DNA of 24,174 nt from an uncultured Eubacteriales bacterium. GTDB taxonomy: Bacteria; Bacillota; Clostridia; Oscillospirales; Oscillospiraceae. The DNA lies in NCBI GenBank assembly GCA_902477055.1, contig CABSFY010000023.1:1-24174 (forward strand), read 5' to 3'. Below the pieces are notes generated by a model that did not search any database, was not told the DNA's origin, and was given only the letters and a program-made list of their open reading frames with translations. Below, piece after piece: positions 1-7,805 of the stretch. The first letter of the stretch is position 1. The number at the start of each line of letters is the position of its first letter. A program made the position numbers and the translations under genes.

Positions 1-168
1 AATTGCAAAATAATCTTCCTTATTCCTATTTTGCAATTTTGAAAGCAGCTTGTCGGAAAAGTCCGTGAGGACTTTTTTGACAAGCTGAGGGGCCGATGCC
101 CTTAGCGCAGCCGTTGGCGGCTATGCCGCCTTACGGATGCGGCATACCCCTTGCGGGTGCATCGGCCC
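1..168. repeat. Composite hairpin-rich intergenic repeat with a cloverleaf-like fold
   Basis: Three successive inverted repeats are visible and no gene is. An 11-bp perfect repeat (AATTGCAAAAT, 1-11) pairs with 28-38. A hairpin at 47-86 has an outer stem AGCTTGTC/GACAAGCT and an inner stem AAAAGTCC/GGACTTTT. A multi-branched fold at 90-168 has a 10-bp outer stem (90-99 with 159-168) closing three adjoining arms: 109-122 (5 bp), 123-145 (7 bp) and 146-158 (4 bp). The arms abut with no bases between them. This resembles the mobile palindromic intergenic repeats of clostridia, or it could be a structured RNA ending at the terminator at 211-243. Which one cannot be told from a single copy. Confidence 0.55.
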
Positions 169-210
169 GTGCTGGCACCATCGTTCCACGCCGTAGTGCG
201 CGAAGAATAT

Positions 211-243
211 CGGGGTCGGGCGTTTGCCCGGCCCCGGTTTTTT
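211..243 (+). terminator. Rho-independent terminator, plus strand
   Basis: An 11-bp stem (211-221 with 226-236, one G-T wobble) with a GTTT loop is followed by a six-T run. The T run lies on the plus strand, so it ends transcription coming from the left (a gene outside the window, or the structured region 1-168). It could also slow minus-strand transcription leaving cooT, but there is no T run on that side. Confidence 0.75.
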
Positions 244-251
244 ATGCTTTT

Positions 252-440
252 TTACGCTTCCTTTACAATGGCGCAGCCTTCGACGAGGTTGGCCATGACG
301 AGCGTGCCGTGGATGGCCATCTGGCGCTCCATCAGGTCGGTCAGAATGACCATATCGCCGTCGCATTCGATCTTCATGACGTTCTGCATGGCGACATTTT
401 CTTTCTTTAACTCGTTTTTATAGACCGTGGAAAGACACAT
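252..440 (-). CDS. CooT-family nickel-binding protein
   Basis: A 62-residue protein beginning Met-Cys-Leu. Small single-domain proteins of this size starting Met-Cys are typical of the CooT family, in which Cys2 binds one Ni(II) per dimer and supports nickel delivery to carbon monoxide dehydrogenase. Here the body (GDMVILTDLMERQMAIHGTL) fits the small beta-barrel of that family. AAGGAGGG sits 9 nt before the ATG and overlaps the stop of the upstream gene, so the two are translationally linked. The partner is a His/Cys-rich protein 14 nt upstream, which supports a metal-handling role. The family call is from memory of the motif. No CODH gene lies in the window, so the client enzyme is unknown. 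Confidence 0.8.
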   Translation of the reverse strand: MCLSTVYKNELKKENVAMQNVMKIECDGDMVILTDLMERQMAIHGTLVMANLVEGCAIVKEA

Positions 441-454
441 AACGCATTCCCTCC

Positions 455-868
455 TTATTTCAGCGCGGCCAGCACCGTGGACAGGCGCAAATTGCCCTTT
501 TCAAACTCGCTCACGGCGGCCAGCACCTGCTCGGCGGCGGCGTGATTGCCCAGCTCCTCGAGCTTCTTCGCCAGACCGGCCAGCTCGTTGGCGTGCGCGG
601 CGTTGTGGTTGACCATATACTGCATGAGCGCCAGCGTTTCCTGCATCGGGTCGCAGCCGCCGCAGGTGCCGCAGTCATGGGCGCAGTCGTGGCTGTGCTG
701 ATGCTCGGTCAGCTCGCCGTCGGCGTGGGTGTGCGCGTGATCGCCGCCGTCGTGGACATGCGCATGAACGTGTTCATGGGTGTGCTCCACGCCGTCATGC
801 GTGTGTGCGTGAACGTGGACGTGCGTATGCTCGCCGTCCTCATGAAAACAAACGCGATAATTCATCAT
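455..868 (-). CDS. Histidine/cysteine-rich putative metal-binding protein
   Basis: A 137-residue protein with three parts. Residues 9-60 alternate His with Thr, Val or Ala (about 20 His in the first 65 residues). Residues 62-72 hold four cysteines in a C-x3-C-x2-C-x2-C arrangement. Residues 75-137 look like an amphipathic helical bundle. There is no signal peptide or membrane segment, so it is probably cytoplasmic. Poly-His tracts of this kind occur in nickel storage or chaperone proteins (HypB, SlyD, UreE tails) and in zinc proteins. The co-operonic CooT-like gene favours nickel. AAGGAG lies 9-10 nt before the first of two adjacent ATG codons; either could be used. A perfect-consensus promoter at 896-924 implies strong expression. 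It is not a recognised named family, so the function is inference. Confidence 0.75.
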   Translation of the reverse strand: MMNYRVCFHEDGEHTHVHVHAHTHDGVEHTHEHVHAHVHDGGDHAHTHADGELTEHQHSHDCAHDCGTCGGCDPMQETLALMQYMVNHNAAHANELAGLAKKLEELGNHAAAEQVLAAVSEFEKGNLRLSTVLAALK

Positions 869-895
869 CGGTACTCGCTCCTTGCATTTTTTCTT

Positions 896-924
896 ATTAT
901 ATCCCGTTTCCGATGGGTTGTCAA
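896..924 (-). promoter_or_regulatory. Perfect-consensus sigma-A promoter for the His-rich/CooT operon
   Basis: On the minus strand TTGACA (919-924) and TATAAT (896-901) are separated by exactly 17 bp. Both hexamers match consensus at every base. Transcription would start near 889, about 20 nt before the start codon at 868. It lies in the gap after the ybaK-like gene, so the two metal genes have their own transcript. Confidence 0.88.
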
Positions 925-928
925 TCGG

Positions 929-1393
929 TCATTCGGTGATATCGCCGTAGGTGATCGGGACGGCGGCGGCGAGAGAGGCGGGGGCGGTTTCCAGCATCAT
1001 GCCGACCCGGCCCGCGCTGAAGCAGATGCGTTCAAAGCCCGCTGCGCTCCGGTCGATGACGGTCGGGAGCTGCTTCTTCATTCCGATGGGGCTGCATCCG
1101 CCATGGATGTAGCCGGTCAGGGGCAGCAGCTCGCGCTGGTGGAGCATCGCGACGGATTTTTCGCCCACGGCCGCTGCGGCCTTTTTAAGATCAAGCTCCG
1201 CCTCGACCGGGAGCATAAACACATAATGTGCGCCGCTTTTGCCGGTGGTGACGAGCGTTTTGAATACACGCTCCGGCTCCAGTCCGATCGTCCGCGCGAC
1301 CTCGGCCCCGCTCAGCGCACCGCCCTCATAGGTATGTACCGCATAGACCAGCTTCTTTCGGTCGAGCTGCCGCATGGCATTCGTTTTTTCCAT
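929..1393 (-). CDS. ybaK: Cys-tRNA(Pro) deacylase, YbaK/EbsC family
   Basis: A 154-residue single-domain protein. The YbaK family hydrolyses Cys wrongly attached to tRNA(Pro), acting in trans after prolyl-tRNA synthetase. The family Lys is seen in VFKTLVTT (K45) and the signature GGCSPIG at residues 98-104, and the length matches the family norm (about 155-160). The reading frame extends upstream to 1519, but the start at 1393 is chosen because AAGGAGG lies 9 nt before it and the homologous part begins there. A promoter at 1478-1506 gives an 80-nt leader. Confidence 0.93.
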   Translation of the reverse strand: MEKTNAMRQLDRKKLVYAVHTYEGGALSGAEVARTIGLEPERVFKTLVTTGKSGAHYVFMLPVEAELDLKKAAAAVGEKSVAMLHQRELLPLTGYIHGGCSPIGMKKQLPTVIDRSAAGFERICFSAGRVGMMLETAPASLAAAVPITYGDITE

Positions 1394-1477
1394 GGTCGTT
1401 TCCTCCTTGCCTTGCCGCCGGTTTTGCTGCCCGCACCGTTCAAAAAATCCGCCGCAGCGGGAACGGGCTTTGGGGAC

Positions 1478-1506
1478 ATTATACGGCGGGATTTGCAGAT
1501 TTTCAA
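1478..1506 (-). promoter_or_regulatory. Sigma-A promoter for the ybaK-like gene
   Basis: On the minus strand TTGAAA (1501-1506) and TATAAT (1478-1483) are 17 bp apart. The predicted start near 1471 falls downstream of the longer in-frame start codon at 1519, which independently supports the start at 1393. Confidence 0.82.
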
Positions 1507-1534
1507 GCGAAATCGGCAAAGTGGGGGTTGAAAA

Positions 1535-1877
1535 ATGATGGCATGTGCATTTGCATTCCCGCTACAGCGATGACGGCGAAGTTTCCCCGTCAGAGCTGGT
1601 CGCGCGATGCGCAGCGCACGGCGTGACGGCTATGAGCGTCACGGACCACAACTGCGCCCGCGCCAACGCCGAGGCCCGGCCGCTGGCCGAAGCCTGCGGC
1701 ATCCGCTATCTCGACGGCATCGAGATCGACTGCGTGTTTCAATCGCTGGAATTTCACGTCCTCACCTGCGGCAGCGACTACCACGGCAAAACCAAACCCG
1801 CTGTCCGCCTCACCGGCTACGGCGAGCTTCCCAACGACTTTCACCCGGAAGAGCTCTTGGCCGCCCTGACGGGCTGA
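1535..1877 (+). pseudogene. PHP-domain phosphoesterase remnant (internal deletion, broken start)
   Basis: The open frame from GTG 1545 encodes HLHSRYSDDGE...VTDHNCARAN...GIEIDC...EFHVL, the N-terminal metal-site half of a PHP domain (HxH, then DHN). It then jumps directly into SDYHGKTKPAVRL, the C-terminal metal motif. Intact PHP phosphoesterases of this kind have roughly 100 or more residues between these parts, and here they are about one residue apart, so a large in-frame deletion is likely. The best start (ATGATG at 1535, after a GGGGG ribosome site) is in a different frame from the body, and a TGA at 1536 closes the body frame upstream, which suggests a small frameshift as well. A functional mini-protein of 110 residues is possible but less likely. 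Confidence 0.72.
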
Positions 1878-1893
1878 GCTTCCGGCGAATCGC

Positions 1894-1938
1894 ATGGCCG
1901 CGCATCCGAATCTGCTCGGATGCGCGGCCATTTTGTCT
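1894..1938 (+). terminator. Strong rho-independent terminator, plus strand
   Basis: A perfect 16-bp stem (1894-1909 with 1916-1931) with a 6-nt loop is followed by TTTGTCTT. It ends plus-strand transcription from the PHP remnant. It sits between convergent genes, so it may also stop the metallopeptidase transcript, although that side lacks a T run. Confidence 0.88.
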
Positions 1939-1973
1939 TATACTTTCTATCCGCCGACGGAAAATCGCGCGTC

Positions 1974-4900
1974 TTAATTGCTGCGATACAGCACCGCCTT
2001 GTTGACGGTCAGACAGTTCCCGTCCAGAGAATACGGAACGGTATTGATCGGCCTGCCGTCGAGATTGATGAGCAGCTCCGTTTCGCTCAGGACTACGTAA
2101 TCGCCATAAGCATTCTCGGACCCGGCGCTGATCATCACGTTATTGTTGTCGCCGAAATAAATCGTCCCAAGCTCGCCCTCCCATGTGCCGATCAGCCGGT
2201 CGGGCAGCGTTTTATCAATCCGATTGTACACCTTGTCCGCGATCGTCAGCACATCGTTTGCGCAGATATAGGTCGTGCTGCGCTCGTTCAGGTCGGAGAT
2301 GATCGTGATGGTATCGCCGTTGAGGATATAATTGCCATAGTCCCGATGCGCGTTTTCCAGATCAACGAGCACGATCGAGCCGTCCGCGTTTTTCATACCG
2401 CCGGTCGTGACCGCGAGGTCCGAGCCGCTGCTGGAAAAAATCAGGCGCAGCGTTCCGTCCTCGGAATCCCACGCGCCGAGCAGGCCGGAATCAGTGACGG
2501 GTGTCGTTGCCGGCTCGTCCGGCGTATCGTTCGCAGGCTGGCCCGTCGAAAGCGCTGGGTCAAGCCCTATCGTCATGTAGTCGTTCAGCAGGTAATCGTC
2601 GTAGGAGGCCAACGGGATATCCAGTTTTTTCCCGTCGCGATGCTCAACGAAAAGCATCGTAACGTTATCATCGATCAAGCTGCCCGTTCCGTCAAAGACG
2701 CGCTGCTCCAGGCCATAAGCGGCCAGTCGTTCGCGGATATACGCCACCGCCTCGTCCAGCGAGGAATACAGATGCTCGTAGCCCTCGCCGTAGACGTAAT
2801 TCTCGCCGTCCTGACAATAGAGATATCGCCGGCGTTCCTGCTTTGTATCGTTTTCTTCCAAGGTGAAGGCGTTGTACTCCCGTTCATATCGAAGGGTGTA
2901 TTCCAATTCCGTATAATCGCTCAAATCGATCACGCGAATGCTTTCCAGCCGGGTACCGTCCTCAGCGCCCAGACGGTAAGTATCCGTGCTGACCGTACTT
3001 GCAGTTGGTAGCAAGGTTTCCCGCACCAGATAATCGGCAGTATCGCCGTGATAAAGATAGCAGCAGACGGATTCTCCGTCCCAGTGCGTACCGACGTTCA
3101 GTTGATAATGATGGGAGTTGCCGTCCGGAGCGCAGAGGACAATTTCGAGATGGTCGCCGCGCCAGCTTGTGTCGGTCGCTTTTTTTGCGATACTAAGCTG
3201 CATTTCCGTGCCATTATGGCCGAAATTCCCGGAAAGCGTGGCTATAACGGGCAGCACCGGGAATTCGGTCGCGATGTAATAGCCGCCGCCTTCACTTTTT
3301 TGCGGTGTGCCGAGGAGCTTGTATTCGTGCAGCTCAAGCTGCGCTTGATTTAGCTCAAACGGGTCGCTGCTGAGCAGCAGGCGGTCCGACGATACCACGC
3401 TCGTCTGCGCATTGGGGGCTTCCGTGATCGGGCCGTCCGGCAATACGACGCCGCATTGCGTGAAGATCGGGAGTTCATCAGCGCCTCCCTGCTCCAAGAC
3501 CAGAAGCGGCACTTCCATACGGTTGTCTCCGTTGGCATTGTCCACGATCTCCAGCGTGCACCGTCCCGCCAGCGGGAGCTCGATGCCCTCGGCATTGATC
3601 GTCTCGCCGGTATAGGTCTTGTTGCCGCTGCCGTAACGGACGGTCAGTGTGTAGTCACTGTAAGGCAGGCCGTTCGCGCCGTAGACCGTAACGGACAGAT
3701 GCTTCTTCTGTACCGGTGTAATCGCAGGCTTGATTCCGACTTGGAAAAACGCGTTGGAAATACACAGTTGCTTTGCGCTGCTGAGCTTCTGAACACGGGC
3801 GGTATTTTCAACCAGTGTGCGGAACTGCGAAAAGCTGCAATCCGCCGGGAGCGAATACAGCGTTTCATAGAGCAGCTGCGCCAGCTCCTTCGTGCTGAGC
3901 GGTTCAAAAATGCCGCCGTTGTCCTCATGGCACATGAGATACGCCGCGTGGGAGATGACGGTGCTGTTGTTATGTACGCCGCCGTGATCGTTTTCATCCG
4001 TGGGATTTGTAGTATCGACCCAGTACTCGCCTTGATAGGTGTCCGGCCGTGGTTCATTTCGGCTGCTTTTCGGCGAGATTAGGTTTCGGCTCCCACTGTG
4101 GATCCAGTCGCAATCGTTGTCAAGTTCACCGTCATTGGACCAATCCTCGACAATTTCTCCAAAAATATCGCCGTACGCCTCTTTCATCGCGCCGGATTCC
4201 GCAGCGCCTTTCATCGCGCTGATTGATGTTTCTACGGAATGTGTGAATTCGTGCGCGACAGTATCGAGCACAAGTTTATTATCGGTTCCGAAGGAGAGTA
4301 TGGTAATTGGAACAATTGGAGAATTGGTGGAGCCAGCGTTTGTTGTGTCACTGCTTTTGAAATCGTCATATACGACCGCTATCGCGCCGTATCGATTATC
4401 AAAGCTGTTTCTTCCTAGCTCATTTTGCCAAAAATCATATACATTTGCTACACTGGACATCAGTGTGACCGCCTTGGGGCTATCCCAAGCAGGAACAGTG
4501 CTGGTCTCCGGCGTGATCGTAGTAAAGAGGTTTTCCGTCCAAAGTCTGGCGACGATCTCACCGTCGGTGCCGACAATATTCCCGTTCTGGTCCTTGATGA
4601 TAAAGGAGAAATTTTCTCCACTCAGCGATACCATATTGTTATTCTCGTCGAGGAAATGGTCATCACAGTACGGACGATACAGCTTTCCGTTAGCGTCCAT
4701 GATGAGATATTCCATTTTCATGGTCGCATTGTGCGCATTATAAATGCTGATGTCTCTTGTGCGGTCCTCCATTGTGTACAGTCCGTTTTCATACTCAGCG
4801 TTGAACGTCTGTTCTTCGCCGTCAGTGTCCAGACCGGTGCATTGGACCTGTTCCGTAAAGCTCAGCGGCAGTTCGGCGAGCATAGCGCCGTCTTTTGCTG

Positions 4901-5468
4901 AGAGAAAGCAGGCTCGGCAGTCATTATAATCGCCTGCGCGGAGCTTCCAGGCAAGCGTGGGTGCGCCGTCAAAAGAGTAGATACAAAGCCCGTCGCTTTC
5001 GACCGCAGCATCTTCCCCATAGAGCTGCTGCAAAGCCGATACGGCCTCGGCCTCCGTCAGCTCCGGCGTGGTGTCCAATTTGCCGCAGTTCAGATAATTC
5101 CCGGACAGGGACAGCGCGTTTCCGGCTTCATCCGCCGCGACGATGACGCTGCGGCCATAGACCGGAAGCTCTGCGTAAACCTGCTGAAAGCGATAGTAGG
5201 TGTTCCCCAAAGCATCGCTGCTTTCGCATCCGCCAAGCTCGACGGCGGCATTCTCTATTCCGAATGTCTCCGAAGCCTCTGCGATCGCTGCACGCGCAGA
5301 CGCTTCGTCTGTGATCTTTCGGTCAGTAAAGCCCTCGGTAAGCAGAGCAAACGGTGCTGCACCATTCTCCGGCGGCGCAGTCAGCCTCCAAATTGCCAAA
5401 CCGGCCGCACCAAGCAGCACAGCAGCAGCCAAAACAAGCAAAATGGTTCGCACGCGTTTCCTTTTCAT
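1974..5468 (-). CDS. Large secreted or membrane-anchored M4 (thermolysin-family) metallopeptidase
   Basis: An 1164-residue protein. Residues 1-30 form a basic N-terminus plus a hydrophobic helix (signal peptide or anchor). Residues 55-200 resemble the FTP/PepSY propeptide that keeps M4 zymogens inactive. The catalytic domain carries HEFTH at 406-410 (zinc ligands H406 and H410, catalytic E407), the third ligand E430 in GAMKEAYGD, and the GGVHNNS loop with catalytic H499. Residues 585-660 look like an Ig-type beta domain. The C-terminus has two tandem lipocalin-like units (about 996-1084 and 1092-1162, beginning LLGAW and LIGTW). Typical M4 enzymes have 500-600 residues, so the long C-terminal half is unusual and probably binds substrate or surface. 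GGGAGGG precedes the ATG. It starts 23 nt after rlmD and is probably cotranscribed. Its substrate is unknown. Confidence 0.92.
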   Translation of the reverse strand: MKRKRVRTILLVLAAAVLLGAAGLAIWRLTAPPENGAAPFALLTEGFTDRKITDEASARAAIAEASETFGIENAAVELGGCESSDALGNTYYRFQQVYAELPVYGRSVIVAADEAGNALSLSGNYLNCGKLDTTPELTEAEAVSALQQLYGEDAAVESDGLCIYSFDGAPTLAWKLRAGDYNDCRACFLSAKDGAMLAELPLSFTEQVQCTGLDTDGEEQTFNAEYENGLYTMEDRTRDISIYNAHNATMKMEYLIMDANGKLYRPYCDDHFLDENNNMVSLSGENFSFIIKDQNGNIVGTDGEIVARLWTENLFTTITPETSTVPAWDSPKAVTLMSSVANVYDFWQNELGRNSFDNRYGAIAVVYDDFKSSDTTNAGSTNSPIVPITILSFGTDNKLVLDTVAHEFTHSVETSISAMKGAAESGAMKEAYGDIFGEIVEDWSNDGELDNDCDWIHSGSRNLISPKSSRNEPRPDTYQGEYWVDTTNPTDENDHGGVHNNSTVISHAAYLMCHEDNGGIFEPLSTKELAQLLYETLYSLPADCSFSQFRTLVENTARVQKLSSAKQLCISNAFFQVGIKPAITPVQKKHLSVTVYGANGLPYSDYTLTVRYGSGNKTYTGETINAEGIELPLAGRCTLEIVDNANGDNRMEVPLLVLEQGGADELPIFTQCGVVLPDGPITEAPNAQTSVVSSDRLLLSSDPFELNQAQLELHEYKLLGTPQKSEGGGYYIATEFPVLPVIATLSGNFGHNGTEMQLSIAKKATDTSWRGDHLEIVLCAPDGNSHHYQLNVGTHWDGESVCCYLYHGDTADYLVRETLLPTASTVSTDTYRLGAEDGTRLESIRVIDLSDYTELEYTLRYEREYNAFTLEENDTKQERRRYLYCQDGENYVYGEGYEHLYSSLDEAVAYIRERLAAYGLEQRVFDGTGSLIDDNVTMLFVEHRDGKKLDIPLASYDDYLLNDYMTIGLDPALSTGQPANDTPDEPATTPVTDSGLLGAWDSEDGTLRLIFSSSGSDLAVTTGGMKNADGSIVLVDLENAHRDYGNYILNGDTITIISDLNERSTTYICANDVLTIADKVYNRIDKTLPDRLIGTWEGELGTIYFGDNNNVMISAGSENAYGDYVVLSETELLINLDGRPINTVPYSLDGNCLTVNKAVLYRSN

Positions 5469-5491
5469 AAATATCCCTCCCGGTCGAGCTG

Positions 5492-6844
5492 TTATTCTCT
5501 CATGAGCAATGCGACGGTTTCCACGTGGGCGCAGCGGGGGAAGAGGTCCAGGGCTTGGGCGGAGGTTAGGTGGTAATTTTGGGCGGTGAGGAGCTTGATG
5601 TCGCGGGCGAGGGTGGCGGGGTCGCAGGAAACGTAGACGACACGGGGCGGGGCCATTTGGGCGATGGCTTCGATGACATCGGCGCTGACGCCCTTGCGCG
5701 GGGGATCGACGATGATGACGTCCGGGCGGATGCCCTCGGCGGAGAGCTGTTTGGCCGCCTGTCCGGCGTCGGCACAGAAGAAGCGGACATTTTCGATGCC
5801 GTTTCTCCGGGCATTTTGCTTCGCATCGGCGATGGCCGCGTCAATGACCTCGACACCGATGGCCTGTTTTGCCCGTTTCGCGGCGCAGAGTGTGATCGTG
5901 CCGGTGCCGCAGTAAAGGTCGAGGACGGTCTCCGCGCCCGTCAGCCCGGCGGCCTCGAGCGCCTTGCCGTAGAGCACCTCGGCCTGGTCGCGGTTGACCT
6001 GATAGAACGAGCGCGGCGAGATGCAAAAGCGCAGGCCGCACAGCTCGTCCTCGATGGCCTCCGCCCCCCAGAGAATGCGCGTCGTTTCGCCAAGGACACT
6101 GTTGCCCCGGCGCGTGTTGCAGTTGAGCGCGATGGAGCGCACCTCCGGCAGCTCCGCGCGTAAAAGAGCAACCAACTCCTTTTCCCGCGGCAGTCGCGAG
6201 CCGTTGACGACGAGGCAGACCAGCACCTCCCCTGTCGCGGCGGCGTGGCGGACGAAAATGTGGCGCAGCAGACCGGTGTGTGTCGTTTCGTCGTATGGTG
6301 CGACGCGATAGTCCCGCGCCCAGCGCAGGACCAGCGTTTTGGCCCGGTCTGCGCACTCCGGCTGGATGCGGCAGCGATCGATCGGGATGACCTCGTGGGT
6401 CCCCTTTCTGAAAAAGCCCGCCGTCAGGCCCGCGCCGAGGGGCGCGACCGGGAATTGTGCCTTATTGCGGTAGCCCTCGCAGGTTTTCGCGCCAGTGATC
6501 GGCACAGCGTTCAGCACCTGCCCGCCGAGGCGATTGAGCGCGTCGAGGACGCGTTGGGCCTTGATCTCGCACTCGGCCTCATAGGTCAGGTGCCAGAAGT
6601 CGCAGCCGCCGCATTGCTTCGCGTACGGGCAGCCGCGGTTGACGCGGGCCGTCGATTTTGTTATAATATGGACGATTTTCCCGTGCGCGGCGTTTTTGCC
6701 GACGTGTTCGATGCGCAGGTCGTATTCCTCGCCGGGCGCTGCATTCGGCACGAACACCGCGCAGCCCTCCACACGGCATACGCCCAAGCCCTCGCTTGTA
6801 AAGCCGGTGACGGCGGCACGGTAGATTTCATTTTTCTTCAACAT
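5492..6844 (-). CDS. rlmD: 23S rRNA (uracil-C5)-methyltransferase, RlmD/RumA type
   Basis: A 450-residue protein. It has an N-terminal TRAM/OB domain (about 1-60), iron-sulfur cysteines C72, C78 and C81 in CPYAKQCGGC with a fourth probably at C158, and a SAM-binding motif DLYCGTGTIT (309-318). DPPRKGV (380-386) and the catalytic Cys407 in SCDPATLARD complete the family pattern. The family methylates U1939 (or U747) of 23S rRNA; which position is used here cannot be read from sequence. Clostridia often carry several paralogues, so the symbol is by family. The ribosome site GGGGA lies directly beside a parS site in the leader. The promoter is at 6883-6911. The M4 peptidase follows 23 nt downstream. 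Confidence 0.92.
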   Translation of the reverse strand: MLKKNEIYRAAVTGFTSEGLGVCRVEGCAVFVPNAAPGEEYDLRIEHVGKNAAHGKIVHIITKSTARVNRGCPYAKQCGGCDFWHLTYEAECEIKAQRVLDALNRLGGQVLNAVPITGAKTCEGYRNKAQFPVAPLGAGLTAGFFRKGTHEVIPIDRCRIQPECADRAKTLVLRWARDYRVAPYDETTHTGLLRHIFVRHAAATGEVLVCLVVNGSRLPREKELVALLRAELPEVRSIALNCNTRRGNSVLGETTRILWGAEAIEDELCGLRFCISPRSFYQVNRDQAEVLYGKALEAAGLTGAETVLDLYCGTGTITLCAAKRAKQAIGVEVIDAAIADAKQNARRNGIENVRFFCADAGQAAKQLSAEGIRPDVIIVDPPRKGVSADVIEAIAQMAPPRVVYVSCDPATLARDIKLLTAQNYHLTSAQALDLFPRCAHVETVALLMRE

Positions 6845-6855
6845 AGCAAGTCCCC

Positions 6856-6871
6856 TGTTTCACGTGAAACA
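6856..6871. other. parS: parS centromere site 1
   Basis: TGTTTCACGTGAAACA is a perfect 16-bp palindrome identical to the canonical Firmicutes parS bound by ParB/Spo0J. It lies between the divergent rlmD and radical SAM genes, about 1.7 kb from parA. It falls just after the predicted rlmD transcription start and touches its ribosome binding site, so ParB loading could affect rlmD expression. Confidence 0.95.
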
Positions 6872-6882
6872 TTGTTTTTTCT

Positions 6883-6911
6883 ATTGTACCACAGTTTTCG
6901 CCAATTCTCAA
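6883..6911 (-). promoter_or_regulatory. Sigma-A promoter for rlmD
   Basis: On the minus strand TTGAGA (6906-6911) and TACAAT (6883-6888) are 17 bp apart. Transcription would start near 6876, immediately before parS site 1. Confidence 0.75.
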
Positions 6912-6923
6912 TGGGGTGTTTTC

Positions 6924-7805
6924 ATGCTGAGCTATTCCAATTGTATGCTTTGTCCGCGAAAATGCGGCGTGGACCGGACGGCGGGCAAAACCGGCTTTTG
7001 CGGGATGCCCGACCGACTGACGGCCGCGCGCGCGATGCTGCACTACGGCGAGGAGCCGCCGATCGCCGGGTCATTCGGGACGGGCGCGGTCTTTTTCAGC
7101 GGCTGCACGCTGCACTGCCGGTTCTGTCAGAATCGGGAGATTTCGTTGGACCGAAAGGGCAAGACCATCTCGTCCGAGGAATTGCGGGAAATTTTCCTAC
7201 GTCTGATCGACGAGGGCGCGCAGAGCATTGATTTGGTCACGCCGACGCAGTTTTTACCGTCGATTCTCCCGGCGCTCTCGCCGAAGCTGTCCGTGCCGGT
7301 CGTGTACAACTGCGGCGGCTATGAGCGCGTGGAAACGCTGCGGGAGCTGGAGGGGCTGATCGATATTTATCTGCCGGATTTCAAGTACGCGGACAACGCG
7401 CTTGCCGCGCGGTATTCAGGGGCGGCGGACTATTTTGAGGTCGCCGCCGCCGCAATACTGGAGATGTACCGGCAGGTCGGCGGGTTTATCATCGAGGACG
7501 AGCAGATGCAGCGCGGGCTGCTCATCCGGCATCTGGTGCTGCCGGGCGCGGTGGACAATTCGCTGCGCGTGATCGAGTGGGTCGCGGAGCATTTCCCGAA
7601 AAAGGACGTGCTGTTTTCACTCATGAGCCAGTACGTCCCGTCACCGGAACTGCCCGCGCCGCTCAATCGCCGGCTCACGCCGGAGGAATACGAGGGTGCG
7701 GAGTCGTGGCTGGAGCTTTGCGGCATCGAAAACGGCTACACGCAGGATCTGTCCGCTGCGTCAGACGAGCTGCTGCCGGAGTTCAATTTCGAGGGAATTT
7801 ATTAA
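6924..7805 (+). CDS. Radical SAM protein, PflX-like (COG1313-type)
   Basis: A 293-residue protein. The radical SAM cluster motif CTLHCRFCQN gives C61, C65 and C68. An additional Cys-rich N-terminus (C7, C10, C14, C26 in CMLCPRKCG...GFCG) is characteristic of the uncharacterised PflX group, which is related to pyruvate formate-lyase activating enzymes. A substrate glycyl-radical enzyme is not encoded nearby, so the role is unknown. The frame opens earlier at 6864, but ATG 6924 is chosen: a GGGGTG ribosome site precedes it, the family begins near here, and the upstream part would run across the rlmD promoter next to parS. It ends 10 bp before the lexA -35 element. Confidence 0.88.
   Translation: MLSYSNCMLCPRKCGVDRTAGKTGFCGMPDRLTAARAMLHYGEEPPIAGSFGTGAVFFSGCTLHCRFCQNREISLDRKGKTISSEELREIFLRLIDEGAQSIDLVTPTQFLPSILPALSPKLSVPVVYNCGGYERVETLRELEGLIDIYLPDFKYADNALAARYSGAADYFEVAAAAILEMYRQVGGFIIEDEQMQRGLLIRHLVLPGAVDNSLRVIEWVAEHFPKKDVLFSLMSQYVPSPELPAPLNRRLTPEEYEGAESWLELCGIENGYTQDLSAASDELLPEFNFEGIY

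Noticed and set aside
90..168. A tRNA, because of the cloverleaf-like arms
   Set aside because: There is no T-loop or anticodon-arm consensus, the acceptor stem is too long, and the arm sizes do not fit. It is kept only as a structured repeat.
1393..1519. Longer N-terminus for the ybaK-like gene
   Set aside because: The predicted promoter (1478-1506) lies inside this extension and the added residues do not look like the family.
542..1531. 329-codon plus-strand frame opposite the His-rich and ybaK-like genes
   Set aside because: It is the antisense shadow of two well-supported minus-strand genes, including the codons complementary to the His repeats, and has no family features.
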